DNA of 64,000 bases, from positions 248,001 to 312,000 of the forward strand of contig NZ_VFNI01000002.1 in NCBI RefSeq assembly GCF_006715495.1, in the 5' to 3' direction. The notes under the pieces were generated by a model. That model ran no database searches. It had not been told where the DNA came from and saw only the letters and a list, made by a program, of their open reading frames with translations. How positions within the stretch are numbered: the stretch's first letter is position 1; the number at the start of each line of letters is the position of its first letter. The stretch comes from Herbaspirillum sp. SJZ106 (GTDB lineage Bacteria; Pseudomonadota; Gammaproteobacteria; Burkholderiales; Burkholderiaceae_D). The position numbers were made by a program, and so were the translations under genes. Below are positions 1 to 8,807 of the stretch, in pieces.

Positions 1-306
1 CGGCACGTCGCCGTAGAGGACCAGGGTCGGCGCATCGTCTTCGATGTGCGGCAGGGCTTGCATCACTGCGTGGCCGGTGCCCAATTGCGGTTCTTGTTTG
101 GCGAACGACAGGCCGGCATCCGCGAACGCCTTGGGCACCGCATCGCCGCCGTGGCCGTAAACCACGCACAGTTGCCGGGGCGAGAGCGAGCGGGCGGTGT
201 CGATGACGTGGCCCAGGAGCGGCTTCCCGGCGAGCGGATGCAAGACTTTGGGCAGGGCCGACTGCATGCGTTTGCCCATGCCTGCGGCGAGGATGACGAT
301 GTTCAT
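1..306 (-). CDS. glmU: Bifunctional UDP-GlcNAc pyrophosphorylase / GlcN-1-P acetyltransferase, N-terminal part (cut by window edge)
   Basis: The reverse strand from an ATG at 306 reads [20 protein letters not shown], the nucleotidyltransferase signature LxAGxGxRMxSxxPK of GlmU, followed by [11 protein letters not shown] and LYGDVP, also typical of GlmU. GlmU makes UDP-N-acetylglucosamine for peptidoglycan and lipopolysaccharide in the cytosol. Only about 102 codons are present; the rest of the uridyltransferase domain and the whole left-handed beta-helix acetyltransferase domain lie beyond position 1. It is transcribed away from the neighbouring glycosyltransferase gene, so 307-583 must hold divergent promoters. 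Family assignment is firm; full length and integrity cannot be judged. Confidence 0.9.
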   Translation of the reverse strand, partial: MNIVILAAGMGKRMQSALPKVLHPLAGKPLLGHVIDTARSLSPRQLCVVYGHGGDAVPKAFADAGLSFAKQEPQLGTGHAVMQALPHIEDDAPTLVLYGDVP

Positions 307-452
307 GTAAGAGCTTGTAGCGAGCGGAACGAAAGCCGGAAGTCTAGCATGCAGGCCTTGTTCCGGGCCTTGTCCAAATGCAAAGTTGAAGGTCATTTCC
401 GCATGTGCTCGACCCTTTGCGTGGCTGGGCGGCAATTATGATGGCACTCTGC

Positions 453-489
453 ACTGAATGCGTCTGACGCACTGGGAGACGCATTCAGT
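453..489. repeat. 13-bp perfect inverted repeat in the glmU / glycosyltransferase divergent region
   Basis: Arms at 453-465 (actgaatgcgtct) and 477-489 (agacgcattcagt) are exact reverse complements around an 11-base loop. No T-run follows on the plus strand, so it is not a standard terminator. It sits about 95 bases upstream of the plus-strand gene and 145 bases upstream of glmU. It may be an operator or a structured leader; function is unknown. The remainder of 307-583 shows no gene. Confidence 0.55.
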
Positions 490-583
490 TGCGGCGCGGC
501 ATCATTCCGGCGGCCGGGTTGCAATAGCATCAAGATAACGATAACGGATCCCGGCAAGACCGGGATATCCATGGAAGCAGTCA

Positions 584-1630
584 ATGAAGATCTTATTGTT
601 GAACGACGAGTTTTATACCACCGGCGCGAGCATCGCAATGTTGCGCCTGGCAGAACGGCTGGTGCAGCACCACGAGGTATACGTCATGCCGCGTATCGAC
701 GGCCAGGGAGATGTGCGCAAGAAGTTCGAAGCCTTGGGCATTCCCATCGTCAAGAACATCGATAGCGCCGACGTGATCGTCTCCAACTGCATCTTGTCGG
801 GAGCGGCGGTCGCCGACCTGGCGTCGCGTTGCCCGGTAGTCTGGTGGATCCATGAGGCAGAAATCGGGCGCGATCTGCTAGTGCACTACCCGCAAATGGC
901 AGCCGGTTTCAAGAAGGCTTCGCATATCGTTTTCCAGACCGAATTCCAGCGCATCGTCTACGGCAGTTTCCTGTTCGACAGTCCGGCCGCCACCCATGTG
1001 CTGCCGTTCTGGAACGATGCCATTTACCGGCAGGAAGACCTCGCTCCCAAGTCGAAAGACAAGAAGCGCATCGTCTGCATCGGCACCATCGAGCAACGCA
1101 AGCGCATGGAGGACGTCATCATGGCGGTCAACGCCATGGATGAGGCGTTGCGCGACAGCGTCGAAGTGCTTTTCATCGGCAAGTACTTGCAGATGAGCGA
1201 TGGCGCCAGGCGCCTGGCCGAAGCGTTCCCCAATCTCTACCGGTTCATGGGCGAGCTTCCCAACGAAGAGACCCTGCGCTACCTGGCCTCGGCCGATGCT
1301 TACGTGCTGGCCAGCAATTCCGAGTCGCAGCCGCTGACGATCTGGGAGGCTTTCGAGCTCGAGGTGCCGGTCTGCCTGTCCGATTTGGAAACCTACCGGC
1401 ATATTGGCCTGCGCAATGGCGTCAATGCGTTGATGCACCCGGTGGGCAACATCGAAATGCTGTCTTCCAACCTGCGCATGTTGCTGACCAGCGACGAGGT
1501 GCGCCGCAGTGTCTCCCGCGCCGGCAAGAGCCTGCTGCTCGGTCGCCTGGCCAGCGACTGGGCCGATGAGTTCGAGCGCATTATCTATCGAGCGCAGGCG
1601 CAGGCGGAGATTAAGAGTTTAGGTTATTGA
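584..1630 (+). CDS. Glycosyltransferase family 4-like, GT-B fold
   Basis: A 348-residue protein with two Rossmann-like halves. The N-terminal half begins MKILLLNDEFYTTGASIAML, a GT-B donor-side start; the C-terminal half has the GT4 pattern IGTIEQRKRMEDVI (about 162-175) and ASNSESQPLTIWEAFELEVP (about 244-263), where the E-x7-E pair binds the nucleotide-sugar. It should transfer a sugar from a nucleotide-sugar to a lipid-linked or glycan acceptor at the cytoplasmic face of the inner membrane. Donor and acceptor cannot be deduced. It faces the minus-strand operon and ends 48 bases from it. Its GC content matches the GC-rich genome background, unlike the operon next to it. Confidence 0.8.
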   Translation: MKILLLNDEFYTTGASIAMLRLAERLVQHHEVYVMPRIDGQGDVRKKFEALGIPIVKNIDSADVIVSNCILSGAAVADLASRCPVVWWIHEAEIGRDLLVHYPQMAAGFKKASHIVFQTEFQRIVYGSFLFDSPAATHVLPFWNDAIYRQEDLAPKSKDKKRIVCIGTIEQRKRMEDVIMAVNAMDEALRDSVEVLFIGKYLQMSDGARRLAEAFPNLYRFMGELPNEETLRYLASADAYVLASNSESQPLTIWEAFELEVPVCLSDLETYRHIGLRNGVNALMHPVGNIEMLSSNLRMLLTSDEVRRSVSRAGKSLLLGRLASDWADEFERIIYRAQAQAEIKSLGY

Positions 1631-1678
1631 GTCCTCTCCCAAGAAATTTTGTATTGGCTCTAGTTCATCCTAGAACTG

Positions 1679-3808
1679 TTAATTTGTCTTTTTTAGAATG
1701 TTACGGGCGCTGGCAGTTACTCCAGCATTAATGCCAGCGATTCGTCGTGGGATAGCTTGGGGAGTGGACATGTTTATTTCTGACGCAGAGCGTTGGACGG
1801 TTGGTTTAGGCGCGCCATGGATGAAGCTTGAGTAGACCTCGTTGTACAAATGTACATGTTGTTTTAAGCCGAAACGGTTTTTGACCTCTTGCTGAGCCTG
1901 TATTGCCAATTTACTCCGCAATTCAGGAGATTCAATCAGTGAAACGATAGCATCCAGCCAGGCTTGACTGGAGTTTGGCATGAGCAAACCGGTGCTCTCA
2001 TTCGTAACAACGGCGTTATAGACTGATACGTCACTAAAAATAGATGCGATGCCAGCGGCAGAGTAATCCAGCCATTTGACAAAGCTTTTGCATTGATTGT
2101 ATTCGTCCTGAGCCAAAGGAATCAGGGCAATATCCCATTCCATATGCTTAAGTTGTACTGCATATTTCTCGTATTCATGAATGAAGGATGTGAAGCGAGC
2201 ATTGGGATGCTGTTCCCAGCCTTGGGGACAATGCCAACCAACGAAGTCGATGCGTACTTTATCCCTATAACGTTCACATATTGTGCGCAAGGCCTGATGT
2301 ACGAGTGCAAAATTCGATGGCTGAATAGATGAGCCGAGCAGGCCAATAGTGATGGCCTCTCCTTTTTGCTTGCGCGGCACGTCTCGATGAAAAATGTCGT
2401 AATCCAGATAATTCTGGAGGACGTGAACATTAGCGTTGAGCTGACGATACTTTTCGGCCAAGAAATGGGTGGATACCACTACGGCTTGCGCCCGTTTCAC
2501 AGAGTATTCGATACCTTCTTTCCAGCTGGCGCCGGCAGCGGCTTCGGGATGGTCTGTGGGAATCTCATTAAGTAGATCATCGGATTCGTAGATGACTGGT
2601 TTGCCTAACTTGAATATCACATCCAGTGCCGAGATTGGCAGTAAGCCGGGGGTAAAACGATGTAATAAGATAACATCGGCACGTGCGGCGGCAGCGGTAT
2701 CAAGCTGGCTGTTTTTGATGCCCCATTCTATTTCCCATTCGTCGGACATTTTCGCAAAAGGACGAATTAACCGGATCTGCGGGCAGGGGCTCCAGGTCGA
2801 TTCCACACTGAACACTAACAGCCGTTTTTTCCGTTTCGCGAAGACCCCGCCAACAGGAGGTAAAGTTGTTGCTGTGATGGTTGAGTTCACCGCAACCGGT
2901 GAATGTGTTTTATGTATAGGTTCACCATTCAGGCCTACTGCCGACTTTTGTGTTTTTTCGACGAGGCTGCGAAGATCGTTCCAAAATGCATCTTCTTCTT
3001 CCTGATAAACATCACTGGCTTCATGTACAGTTTGTTTTGCTTGCGCAATATCTTCAGGATTGAGGCCCCAAGAAATGCCCTTGCCTTTCATGAGCCATGG
3101 AAAGCTTTCTGGGAGAGAGGTTGCATTCATGATGTAGACAACCGGGCACCCGCACAAAAGGGCTTCAAAGCACACTGTTGAGTGCTCATACATATACAAA
3201 CATTCGACAGATCTAAAGATTTCGGCCAGTTGTGCTGCGGAACGCTCGGGTACTCGATATGAAATTTCTATCGAATCTGCAGCGATGGGGTGTAGTTCCC
3301 CTCCTTTATTTAGATGCCTATGGATGAAAACAGCCGTTCCTTTACGTTTTGTATCATCGACGCCAATGCTGTTGAATAGCCGCGTGTCGACAAGAGGGAT
3401 GCGCAACATATCGGCAACCCATCCCTTGGGGACAAGCGTGGGGCCAAATGTATAGACCAGATCCCGAGGCTGAAGATTGATTGGTCGTCCTGTGTAGATA
3501 GCTGGTTCAGCAAGCAGATAGCGGACAACGTTACGTGCGTTGAGCGGGTTGTCGCTGACAACTTCTGGGTAAATTGCAATAGGACTGCGCCCGGCTTCCT
3601 GATGCATTCGTATGATGTCCTGCGTTAGGATAGGCGTGCGAAGTTGAGGGTTGACATTAGGGTTTAACGCATAAGCCTCTTCCCCGATCAGATTCAGCGC
3701 GTGACAGAGGTAGTGTAAGGCCCTCGCTCCTCCAGAAGTTTGGTGGAAAGGTGGGCTATAAACGTAGTACGGCTGATTTAGCGGAGCGAAGATTTGAGGA
3801 TTCTTCAT
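1679..3808 (-). CDS. Two-domain glycosyltransferase (tandem GT-B modules)
   Basis: A 709-residue protein, about twice the length of a single GT-B enzyme. Residues 1-290 form a first glycosyltransferase-like unit, with YMYEHSTVCFEALLCGCPVVY as the usual acidic C-terminal donor loop. A linker at about 290-325 leads to a second unit that starts KRLLVFSVESTWSPCPQIR and contains VIYESDDLLNEIP and IGLLGSSIQPSNF. It probably adds one or two sugars to an O-antigen or a glycan chain. It is the last gene of the minus-strand operon, 75 bases after the aminotransferase gene, and it is clearly lower in GC than genes outside the operon. Specificity is unknown; one half could be non-catalytic. Confidence 0.7.
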   Translation of the reverse strand: MKNPQIFAPLNQPYYVYSPPFHQTSGGARALHYLCHALNLIGEEAYALNPNVNPQLRTPILTQDIIRMHQEAGRSPIAIYPEVVSDNPLNARNVVRYLLAEPAIYTGRPINLQPRDLVYTFGPTLVPKGWVADMLRIPLVDTRLFNSIGVDDTKRKGTAVFIHRHLNKGGELHPIAADSIEISYRVPERSAAQLAEIFRSVECLYMYEHSTVCFEALLCGCPVVYIMNATSLPESFPWLMKGKGISWGLNPEDIAQAKQTVHEASDVYQEEEDAFWNDLRSLVEKTQKSAVGLNGEPIHKTHSPVAVNSTITATTLPPVGGVFAKRKKRLLVFSVESTWSPCPQIRLIRPFAKMSDEWEIEWGIKNSQLDTAAAARADVILLHRFTPGLLPISALDVIFKLGKPVIYESDDLLNEIPTDHPEAAAGASWKEGIEYSVKRAQAVVVSTHFLAEKYRQLNANVHVLQNYLDYDIFHRDVPRKQKGEAITIGLLGSSIQPSNFALVHQALRTICERYRDKVRIDFVGWHCPQGWEQHPNARFTSFIHEYEKYAVQLKHMEWDIALIPLAQDEYNQCKSFVKWLDYSAAGIASIFSDVSVYNAVVTNESTGLLMPNSSQAWLDAIVSLIESPELRSKLAIQAQQEVKNRFGLKQHVHLYNEVYSSFIHGAPKPTVQRSASEINMSTPQAIPRRIAGINAGVTASARNILKKTN

Positions 3809-3883
3809 TCTAGATGTCTAGTTATTAGGTACGGAAATCTAAAGTAGAGAGCAGATGATGAGTTGTTCATCAGATCTAATCGA

Positions 3884-5044
3884 TTATTCTTTTTGCTTGT
3901 AATAAGAGAAAAGCAAGTCACAAACTTTGCGTTGCTCTGCCTCTGAAATTCCATAGTACAGAGGGAGACGCACTAAGCGGTCACTGATGTCATCCGTTAC
4001 ATGCATAGCGGATTGCTGTTTGCCGAAACGTTTGCCTCCCGGGGAGCTATGTAGTGGGACATAATGGAATACCGCACTACAGCCATGCTCACGTAGAAAC
4101 TGCAACAGATTGGTTCGATCTTCAAGATTTTTAGCCAGGAAATAAAACATGTGGCCATTGCCGGTTTCATGCAATTTGGTCTTGGGCAGCACAATTTTTT
4201 CGGTATCGGACAATGGAAGCAGCATGTCATGATAGCGTCTTACGGCGTTCAAGCGCTCATTGGTAATGGCGTCGGCATGTTCCAGTTGGGCATAGAGGAA
4301 TGCAGAAATAAGCTCGCCCGGAAGATACGATGAGCCAATGTCAACCCAAGTGTATTTATCAACCATTTGCCTGAAAAATTGAGAGCGATTGGTTCCCTTT
4401 TCGCGAATGATTTCGGCGCGTTCAGCTAATTCCAGATTGTTGATGAGGAGGGCTCCGCCTTCTCCGGAGATAACATTTTTTGTTTCATGAAAACTGAGGC
4501 AACCCAGGTCTCCAAGACTGCCGAGCATTTTTCCTTTATAGGTAGATTGGAATGCTTGCGCAGCGTCTTCAATCAGCCATACTCCATGTTCCTTGGCCAG
4601 CAGAGCCAGTGCGTCCATTTCACATGGTACCCCCGCGTAGTGAACCGGAACAATGGCTTTGGTTCGATCGGTAATGGCTTGAGCTACAAGATTTTCATCG
4701 ATATTGAGAGTGTCTTGCCGGATGTCTACGAATACCGGAGTTGCGCCGCGGGTAACAAAGGCATTGGCTGTCGAGACGAAAGTATATGAAGGCATGATCA
4801 CTTCATCGCCGGGGCCTACCTCAGTCAAAATGGCAGCCATCTCCAGTGCAGCTGTGCAAGAATGAGTCAATAAGGCACGTTGCACACCAAGATTATGTTC
4901 CAGCCATGCATGGCAAAGCTTAGTGAATCGCTGGTCTCCGGCTAAGCTACCTTGTGCGACGGCTTGAGCTATGTAATAAAGCTCCTTGCCGACAATGAAG
5001 GGGCGACCGAAAGGAATTGTTTCCAAGTTGGACTTTTCTAACAT
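3884..5044 (-). CDS. dTDP-4-amino-4,6-dideoxyhexose transaminase, WecE/RffA-like (DegT/DnrJ/EryC1/StrS)
   Basis: A PLP-dependent sugar aminotransferase that converts a dTDP-4-keto-6-deoxyhexose to the 4-amino sugar with glutamate as donor. Throughout its length it resembles WecE: PGDEVIMPSYTFVSTANAF, VPVHYAGVPCEMD, IEDAAQAFQSTYKG and CLSFHETKN, where the lysine of HETKN forms the Schiff base. The start at 5044 (MLEKSNLETIPFGRP) has an AGGGA ribosome site and brings the N terminus into line with WecE; an in-frame ATG at 5089 would overlap the upstream gene by 23 bases and has no ribosome site. The substrate can be supplied by RfbA and RfbB encoded at 15.8-17.8 kb. Fucosamine or viosamine type could not be separated. 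Confidence 0.82.
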   Translation of the reverse strand: MLEKSNLETIPFGRPFIVGKELYYIAQAVAQGSLAGDQRFTKLCHAWLEHNLGVQRALLTHSCTAALEMAAILTEVGPGDEVIMPSYTFVSTANAFVTRGATPVFVDIRQDTLNIDENLVAQAITDRTKAIVPVHYAGVPCEMDALALLAKEHGVWLIEDAAQAFQSTYKGKMLGSLGDLGCLSFHETKNVISGEGGALLINNLELAERAEIIREKGTNRSQFFRQMVDKYTWVDIGSSYLPGELISAFLYAQLEHADAITNERLNAVRRYHDMLLPLSDTEKIVLPKTKLHETGNGHMFYFLAKNLEDRTNLLQFLREHGCSAVFHYVPLHSSPGGKRFGKQQSAMHVTDDISDRLVRLPLYYGISEAEQRKVCDLLFSYYKQKE

Positions 5045-5066
5045 GCCTATCCCTGCAATGAGTGCT

Positions 5067-6068
5067 CTAGGTTGGTGCAAATAATCCATACAATTTGTAG
5101 CCTAGTTTGTAGCGATACAAATCTTCAGGTGTTTTAATTTCTGCAGTCGTGCCCAACAGATCTTGAATGGTTCTGGATTTTTCTTCGTCACGAAAAGCCA
5201 TGATACGGTCGAATTCGGTGATGCATGTGCCAGTTTCAAGGCAACGATATCCGGCCCTGCCCATGACGTCAGTTAACGTGGTGTCTGTGAAATGCTGCCA
5301 ATGCCCAACGCAGTAATTGGAGTTTCGGCTGCCTTCAAGACGTACCAACAAGCTGTTGTAATTCGGGACCTGAATCAGTACTAAACCATTCGGTGCCAGG
5401 TTGTTCTTCAAGGAGCGGGCAAAACTTACAGGAGTAATCATGTGCTCAAGCACATCCAATAGGGTGATGAGATCGAAGGGGGGCCACAGTGGAGCTATAT
5501 CGGTAGGAAAGTATCCGTTAATTACGCGTCCTGGAAATTGTTCGTTGAGCGGCTCGGCCATGGCACTGTCGGGTTCTATGCCATAAGCCTCAATTTTTTC
5601 GTAATTGGCGGCTGCGAGTACTGCCCCCGTACTTGCGCCGACATCCAGAACGGTTTTGAGATTGTGGTGATGGCGTATCGCTTGCTGCAAGAGAAATCTG
5701 GCTTTGGTAACTTCAAGTCGTGTAAACAGAGAGTGACGTTTGAGTCTTACATAGGCGCGCATGAATTCCGTATCGTCGTACTGTGCGGCATCGGCAGCGT
5801 CTGTTAATGTCATCGATGTATAAACCAAGCCACAAGTATGGCATTGAACATGCGGCACGCCGTTTTTCTCAAAGAGTACGGTTGCATTTTCAGTATTGGC
5901 GAGACAGGATGGGCAATTCAGGCGGTAGGTGACTTCGGAGTCGTGTAAAACATGCTGGCTATGGGTTTGTTTGGTGCGAAATTCTTTATAGATTTCCGCT
6001 AGTTGATCACGCATCCCGGGTTGCGTGGCAACGTCGAAGTCGCTAGGGGAGACGGTAAGTACGGACAT
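5067..6068 (-). CDS. Class I SAM-dependent methyltransferase with N-terminal zinc-ribbon-like motif
   Basis: A 333-residue protein. Residues about 51-85 carry CPSC and CHTC pairs, a likely structural zinc site as seen in glycan-associated methyltransferases. The SAM-binding fold follows: VLDVGASTGAVL (motif I, about 137-148), YGIEPD (acidic loop), LLDVLEHM (motif IV region) and APNGLVLIQVPN. It belongs to the Methyltransf_23 type found in O-antigen clusters. It probably O-methylates a sugar or lipid-linked glycan. It is directly joined to the previous gene (stop at 6069, start at 6068), so it is translated as part of the operon. The acceptor is unknown. Confidence 0.72.
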   Translation of the reverse strand: MSVLTVSPSDFDVATQPGMRDQLAEIYKEFRTKQTHSQHVLHDSEVTYRLNCPSCLANTENATVLFEKNGVPHVQCHTCGLVYTSMTLTDAADAAQYDDTEFMRAYVRLKRHSLFTRLEVTKARFLLQQAIRHHHNLKTVLDVGASTGAVLAAANYEKIEAYGIEPDSAMAEPLNEQFPGRVINGYFPTDIAPLWPPFDLITLLDVLEHMITPVSFARSLKNNLAPNGLVLIQVPNYNSLLVRLEGSRNSNYCVGHWQHFTDTTLTDVMGRAGYRCLETGTCITEFDRIMAFRDEEKSRTIQDLLGTTAEIKTPEDLYRYKLGYKLYGLFAPT

Positions 6069-6710
6069 TTACGCATCCTTTCTGACAAGAATTGTGAATT
6101 CGTAAAGTCCATAATCATGAAGAAGTGCAATCTGGCGTGAATAGTTACGTTTGCAGTAATCAAACAAAAAACATGGATCGGCGTAATAGAGTAGGTCGGG
6201 ACGCATGCGTTCGGAATCGGAATAGCTGGTCAGGCAATTGAATGAAAAGCCTTTTTTGGAATACGCGTTCAGGATATCCAAAGTCGAGAGAATGTACTGA
6301 AGCCATGATGTGTCATCACGGCCTTGTCTTAAATTGAATATTCCGCTCGCAATGGTGAAATCGGCTTGTGAAGCGGGATGAGCAGATTGGGAAAAATGCG
6401 TATGCTCAAGGTGACCATAACGTGTCTGCGCTGTGTGAATCATTTCCGCCGAAATATCGTTTCCCATATAAAGCTGCATCGGTAAACGATTTTTTGCATA
6501 TTCTAGAAATGCTCCATAACCGCACCCAAAGTCATTGAGAGAGAAATTTTCTGATCTGGGTAGGATTTTCGAGAGTTCCTCGAACCGTTGAAATTGACTG
6601 GTTTCGCTATTCCAGTCAACGCCGCGAGCGGTCGCCCCATATTCGGTCAATTTGGAATTGTAATAATGTGCCACGTCGAGGTGTATTCCCGACAGTAAAG
6701 AGTCATCCAT
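6069..6710 (-). CDS. Class I SAM-dependent methyltransferase (small)
   Basis: A 213-residue protein. NDFGCGYGAFLEYAK (about 60-74) is the glycine-rich SAM motif, with GNDISAEMI as the acidic loop and FTIASGIFNLRQG after it. The start at 6710 (MDDSLLSG) is chosen because AAGGA lies six bases upstream and it gives a short 8-base overlap with the wbqC-like gene; an upstream in-frame start at 6743 has less support. It is the second of two adjacent methyltransferases in the operon. The substrate is presumably a sugar or amino-acyl substituent of the surface glycan, but nothing in the sequence fixes it. Confidence 0.68.
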   Translation of the reverse strand: MDDSLLSGIHLDVAHYYNSKLTEYGATARGVDWNSETSQFQRFEELSKILPRSENFSLNDFGCGYGAFLEYAKNRLPMQLYMGNDISAEMIHTAQTRYGHLEHTHFSQSAHPASQADFTIASGIFNLRQGRDDTSWLQYILSTLDILNAYSKKGFSFNCLTSYSDSERMRPDLLYYADPCFLFDYCKRNYSRQIALLHDYGLYEFTILVRKDA

Positions 6711-7416
6711 TGAAATCCTTCTTTCCGCGGCTTGGCAATGCATGATGTACGGATTGAGGGCCGCAATTGAAAAGCAGATCGAGGATTGTTACGCCATGCG
6801 TAAATTCTCCCCAAAGTTGAGGGTAGGTGGGATAGCTTGGATAGCTGAACCAATCGACTGCCACGCCAGCTTCCCTGAAAATATTTTCGTCCAGATATTC
6901 TTGAGCGGCCGGCCCGGATAGATATCTCAGTGCACCTGCTTGCAGGCAGATGTTCAATAGTTTTTCGGAACGATCTCCTTGCAGTTGGTAATCTGACGAA
7001 GAGGAAATCGTTGTTTTAATTCCTAACTGTGTATTAACCCACTCCAGGAGTGTGCGGTTCAGATCGCTAAGAAAAACAAAAGGGCGCTGGAGGTAGAGTT
7101 GTTCAAGTTGGTTTGCGTAATAAGAGAAAAAAGGCGCGCGTGAATAGTTCTGCTGCAAACTTTTCCAGTGCATAGCCGCCCATTCGTTTCCATCGATTTC
7201 GGTTTCACGAATTGTCTGGAGATATTTTCCTTTGACTTTGACGGGGACGGTTAACCACTGTACGCCTTGTGGTGTCTTGATTTGATTTCGATTTCGCCAA
7301 TCGCGTCGGGTATATTGCATATCGTCATACAAGACGAATTCGTCAACCGATGAGATTAAGTCAAAATAACCTTTCCAGGGAATGTAGTTCGACTGGACGA
7401 TTGCTACTCGCTTCAT
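6703..7416 (-). CDS. WbqC-like family protein
   Basis: A 237-residue protein that starts MKRVAIVQSNYIPWKGYFDL, the hallmark of the WbqC-like family (PF08889), and continues with DDMQYTRRDWRNRN and WLTVPV, both conserved in that family. WbqC-like genes occur in O-antigen and polysaccharide clusters; a role in amino-acyl or N-acyl decoration of amino sugars has been suggested, but the reaction is not generally established. Here it lies between an FAD-dependent oxidoreductase gene (8-base gap) and a methyltransferase gene (8-base overlap), next to an amino-sugar aminotransferase, which fits modification of an amino sugar. The family call is strong; the chemistry is unknown. Confidence 0.8.
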   Translation of the reverse strand: MKRVAIVQSNYIPWKGYFDLISSVDEFVLYDDMQYTRRDWRNRNQIKTPQGVQWLTVPVKVKGKYLQTIRETEIDGNEWAAMHWKSLQQNYSRAPFFSYYANQLEQLYLQRPFVFLSDLNRTLLEWVNTQLGIKTTISSSSDYQLQGDRSEKLLNICLQAGALRYLSGPAAQEYLDENIFREAGVAVDWFSYPSYPTYPQLWGEFTHGVTILDLLFNCGPQSVHHALPSRGKKDFNG

Positions 7417-7424
7417 ACCTACTT

Positions 7425-8807
7425 TCAGGCAGGAATGTGGCCGTAACGGTACATATCGACGAGTTCCGGTGGAATGCCCCAGTCGGTAGCGCCAAGTTTG
7501 TCATGTAGTGTCTCAAGGTCAAACTGGATTGACTGTTTCAACTGCTCCACCATTCTATTTCGGGCTGGAACGAAATCATGTTGATAAGATGCATTGATCT
7601 GATGTCGAACGGCCTTCGCTATGGCGGCTTCACGCGATATATTACGAATTAATTTTCGCTCGGGCGCCAATTGTGAGTAACGTGGATCGATGTCTTGGCC
7701 AGACATCGCTGATACTAAATCTCGGCAGATGATGGGCGACAGATGGAAGCCATCTCGTTTGGTACCCCCCAGTATCCAGAGATTGTTCAATGAAGTGCGC
7801 CCGAAAAGCGGGTATGTATCTGATGTAGTTGGCCGCCAACCAACATTTACATTCACCAGGCTGGCACGGGAGAAATGGCTATTGATTTGATCCATGGCTG
7901 ATTTGAGCAGGGTATAGGCGCTTCCGGCATGTCCATGATTTAACGGCCATGGACTAATATAGTTACTTGCGCCTACTAAAGTGCGATCTTTGCCGTAGGG
8001 AACAGAATATACGCCGCATGCCAAACCTCTATTCGTGGTTCGGACACAATGTGTATGGACGTTGTCTTTGCTCTGCAATTCAATGGACATGCCGACGCCA
8101 TAGAATAGCCTTTGCACCGGTAACTGCTCTTTAAGAGATTCCAGCAATTTCGTGAGGCTTGCCCCATTACATAGAATGAATTGATCGGCCTCTATTGTTT
8201 CGCCGTTATCCAGGGTTATATGTGAAAGGGCTCCATTCTTCGAAACCAGTGTTACAGCTTGGGCATCGATTAATCGTGCATTGGGGTTACTGCGTACTGT
8301 GTCGGTCAGTTTGTCGAGGAATTGTTTGGGATTAACCCAGCCCTCCCTCTTTAGGTAAATCGCTTTTAGGGCTCGATGCCTTGAGTCCGGATGATAATTG
8401 GGAATGTCGCGAGGGGCGACTATCTCATGGGGCTCGTCATATTCTTGGCAGAACCGCTCGACAGCAGCGAAATTTTCATCATCCAGATCGTCTGTTGCAG
8501 CATTATTGAGTACGTACGTTCCGAAACCGTATGTTATTTCCGAGCCGTGGCAAATTTCCTGGAAGACTTCTGGCCACACAGCGGTCGCAGCTCGACTAAG
8601 GTCGAATTTGAAGCGATCCAGGTCAGTTTTTAAAGAGTCGCCCTCTAATTCAGTGAAGGAATTGAGCATCGCGGCAGCGGCCCGCGTTGCAGAGCCTGGA
8701 CGATCGGATGGGCCAATAAGCGATATTTCGGCATTCGGATTTGCATACAGCCATGCACGGGCACTCATCATTCCGAGGATGCCATTTCCGATGATTGCGA
8801 TTTTCAT
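7425..8807 (-). CDS. FAD-dependent oxidoreductase of the D-amino-acid oxidase (DAO) fold
   Basis: A 460-residue protein. The start MKIAIIGNGILGMMSARAWL is the dinucleotide-binding GxGxxG fold for FAD; LRREGWVNPKQFLDKL-like, FILCNGASLTKLL and RTSLNNLWILGGTKRDGFHLSP correspond to the substrate and C-terminal FAD parts of DAO-type enzymes. ATG at 8807 overlaps the upstream stop codon as TAATG, so translation is coupled. DAO enzymes oxidise amines or amino acids. In this operon it could oxidise an amino sugar or an amino-acid substituent before methyl or acyl transfer. That is inference from position only. An oxidase of this type is not a standard member of O-antigen operons. Confidence 0.72.
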   Translation of the reverse strand: MKIAIIGNGILGMMSARAWLYANPNAEISLIGPSDRPGSATRAAAAMLNSFTELEGDSLKTDLDRFKFDLSRAATAVWPEVFQEICHGSEITYGFGTYVLNNAATDDLDDENFAAVERFCQEYDEPHEIVAPRDIPNYHPDSRHRALKAIYLKREGWVNPKQFLDKLTDTVRSNPNARLIDAQAVTLVSKNGALSHITLDNGETIEADQFILCNGASLTKLLESLKEQLPVQRLFYGVGMSIELQSKDNVHTHCVRTTNRGLACGVYSVPYGKDRTLVGASNYISPWPLNHGHAGSAYTLLKSAMDQINSHFSRASLVNVNVGWRPTTSDTYPLFGRTSLNNLWILGGTKRDGFHLSPIICRDLVSAMSGQDIDPRYSQLAPERKLIRNISREAAIAKAVRHQINASYQHDFVPARNRMVEQLKQSIQFDLETLHDKLGATDWGIPPELVDMYRYGHIPA

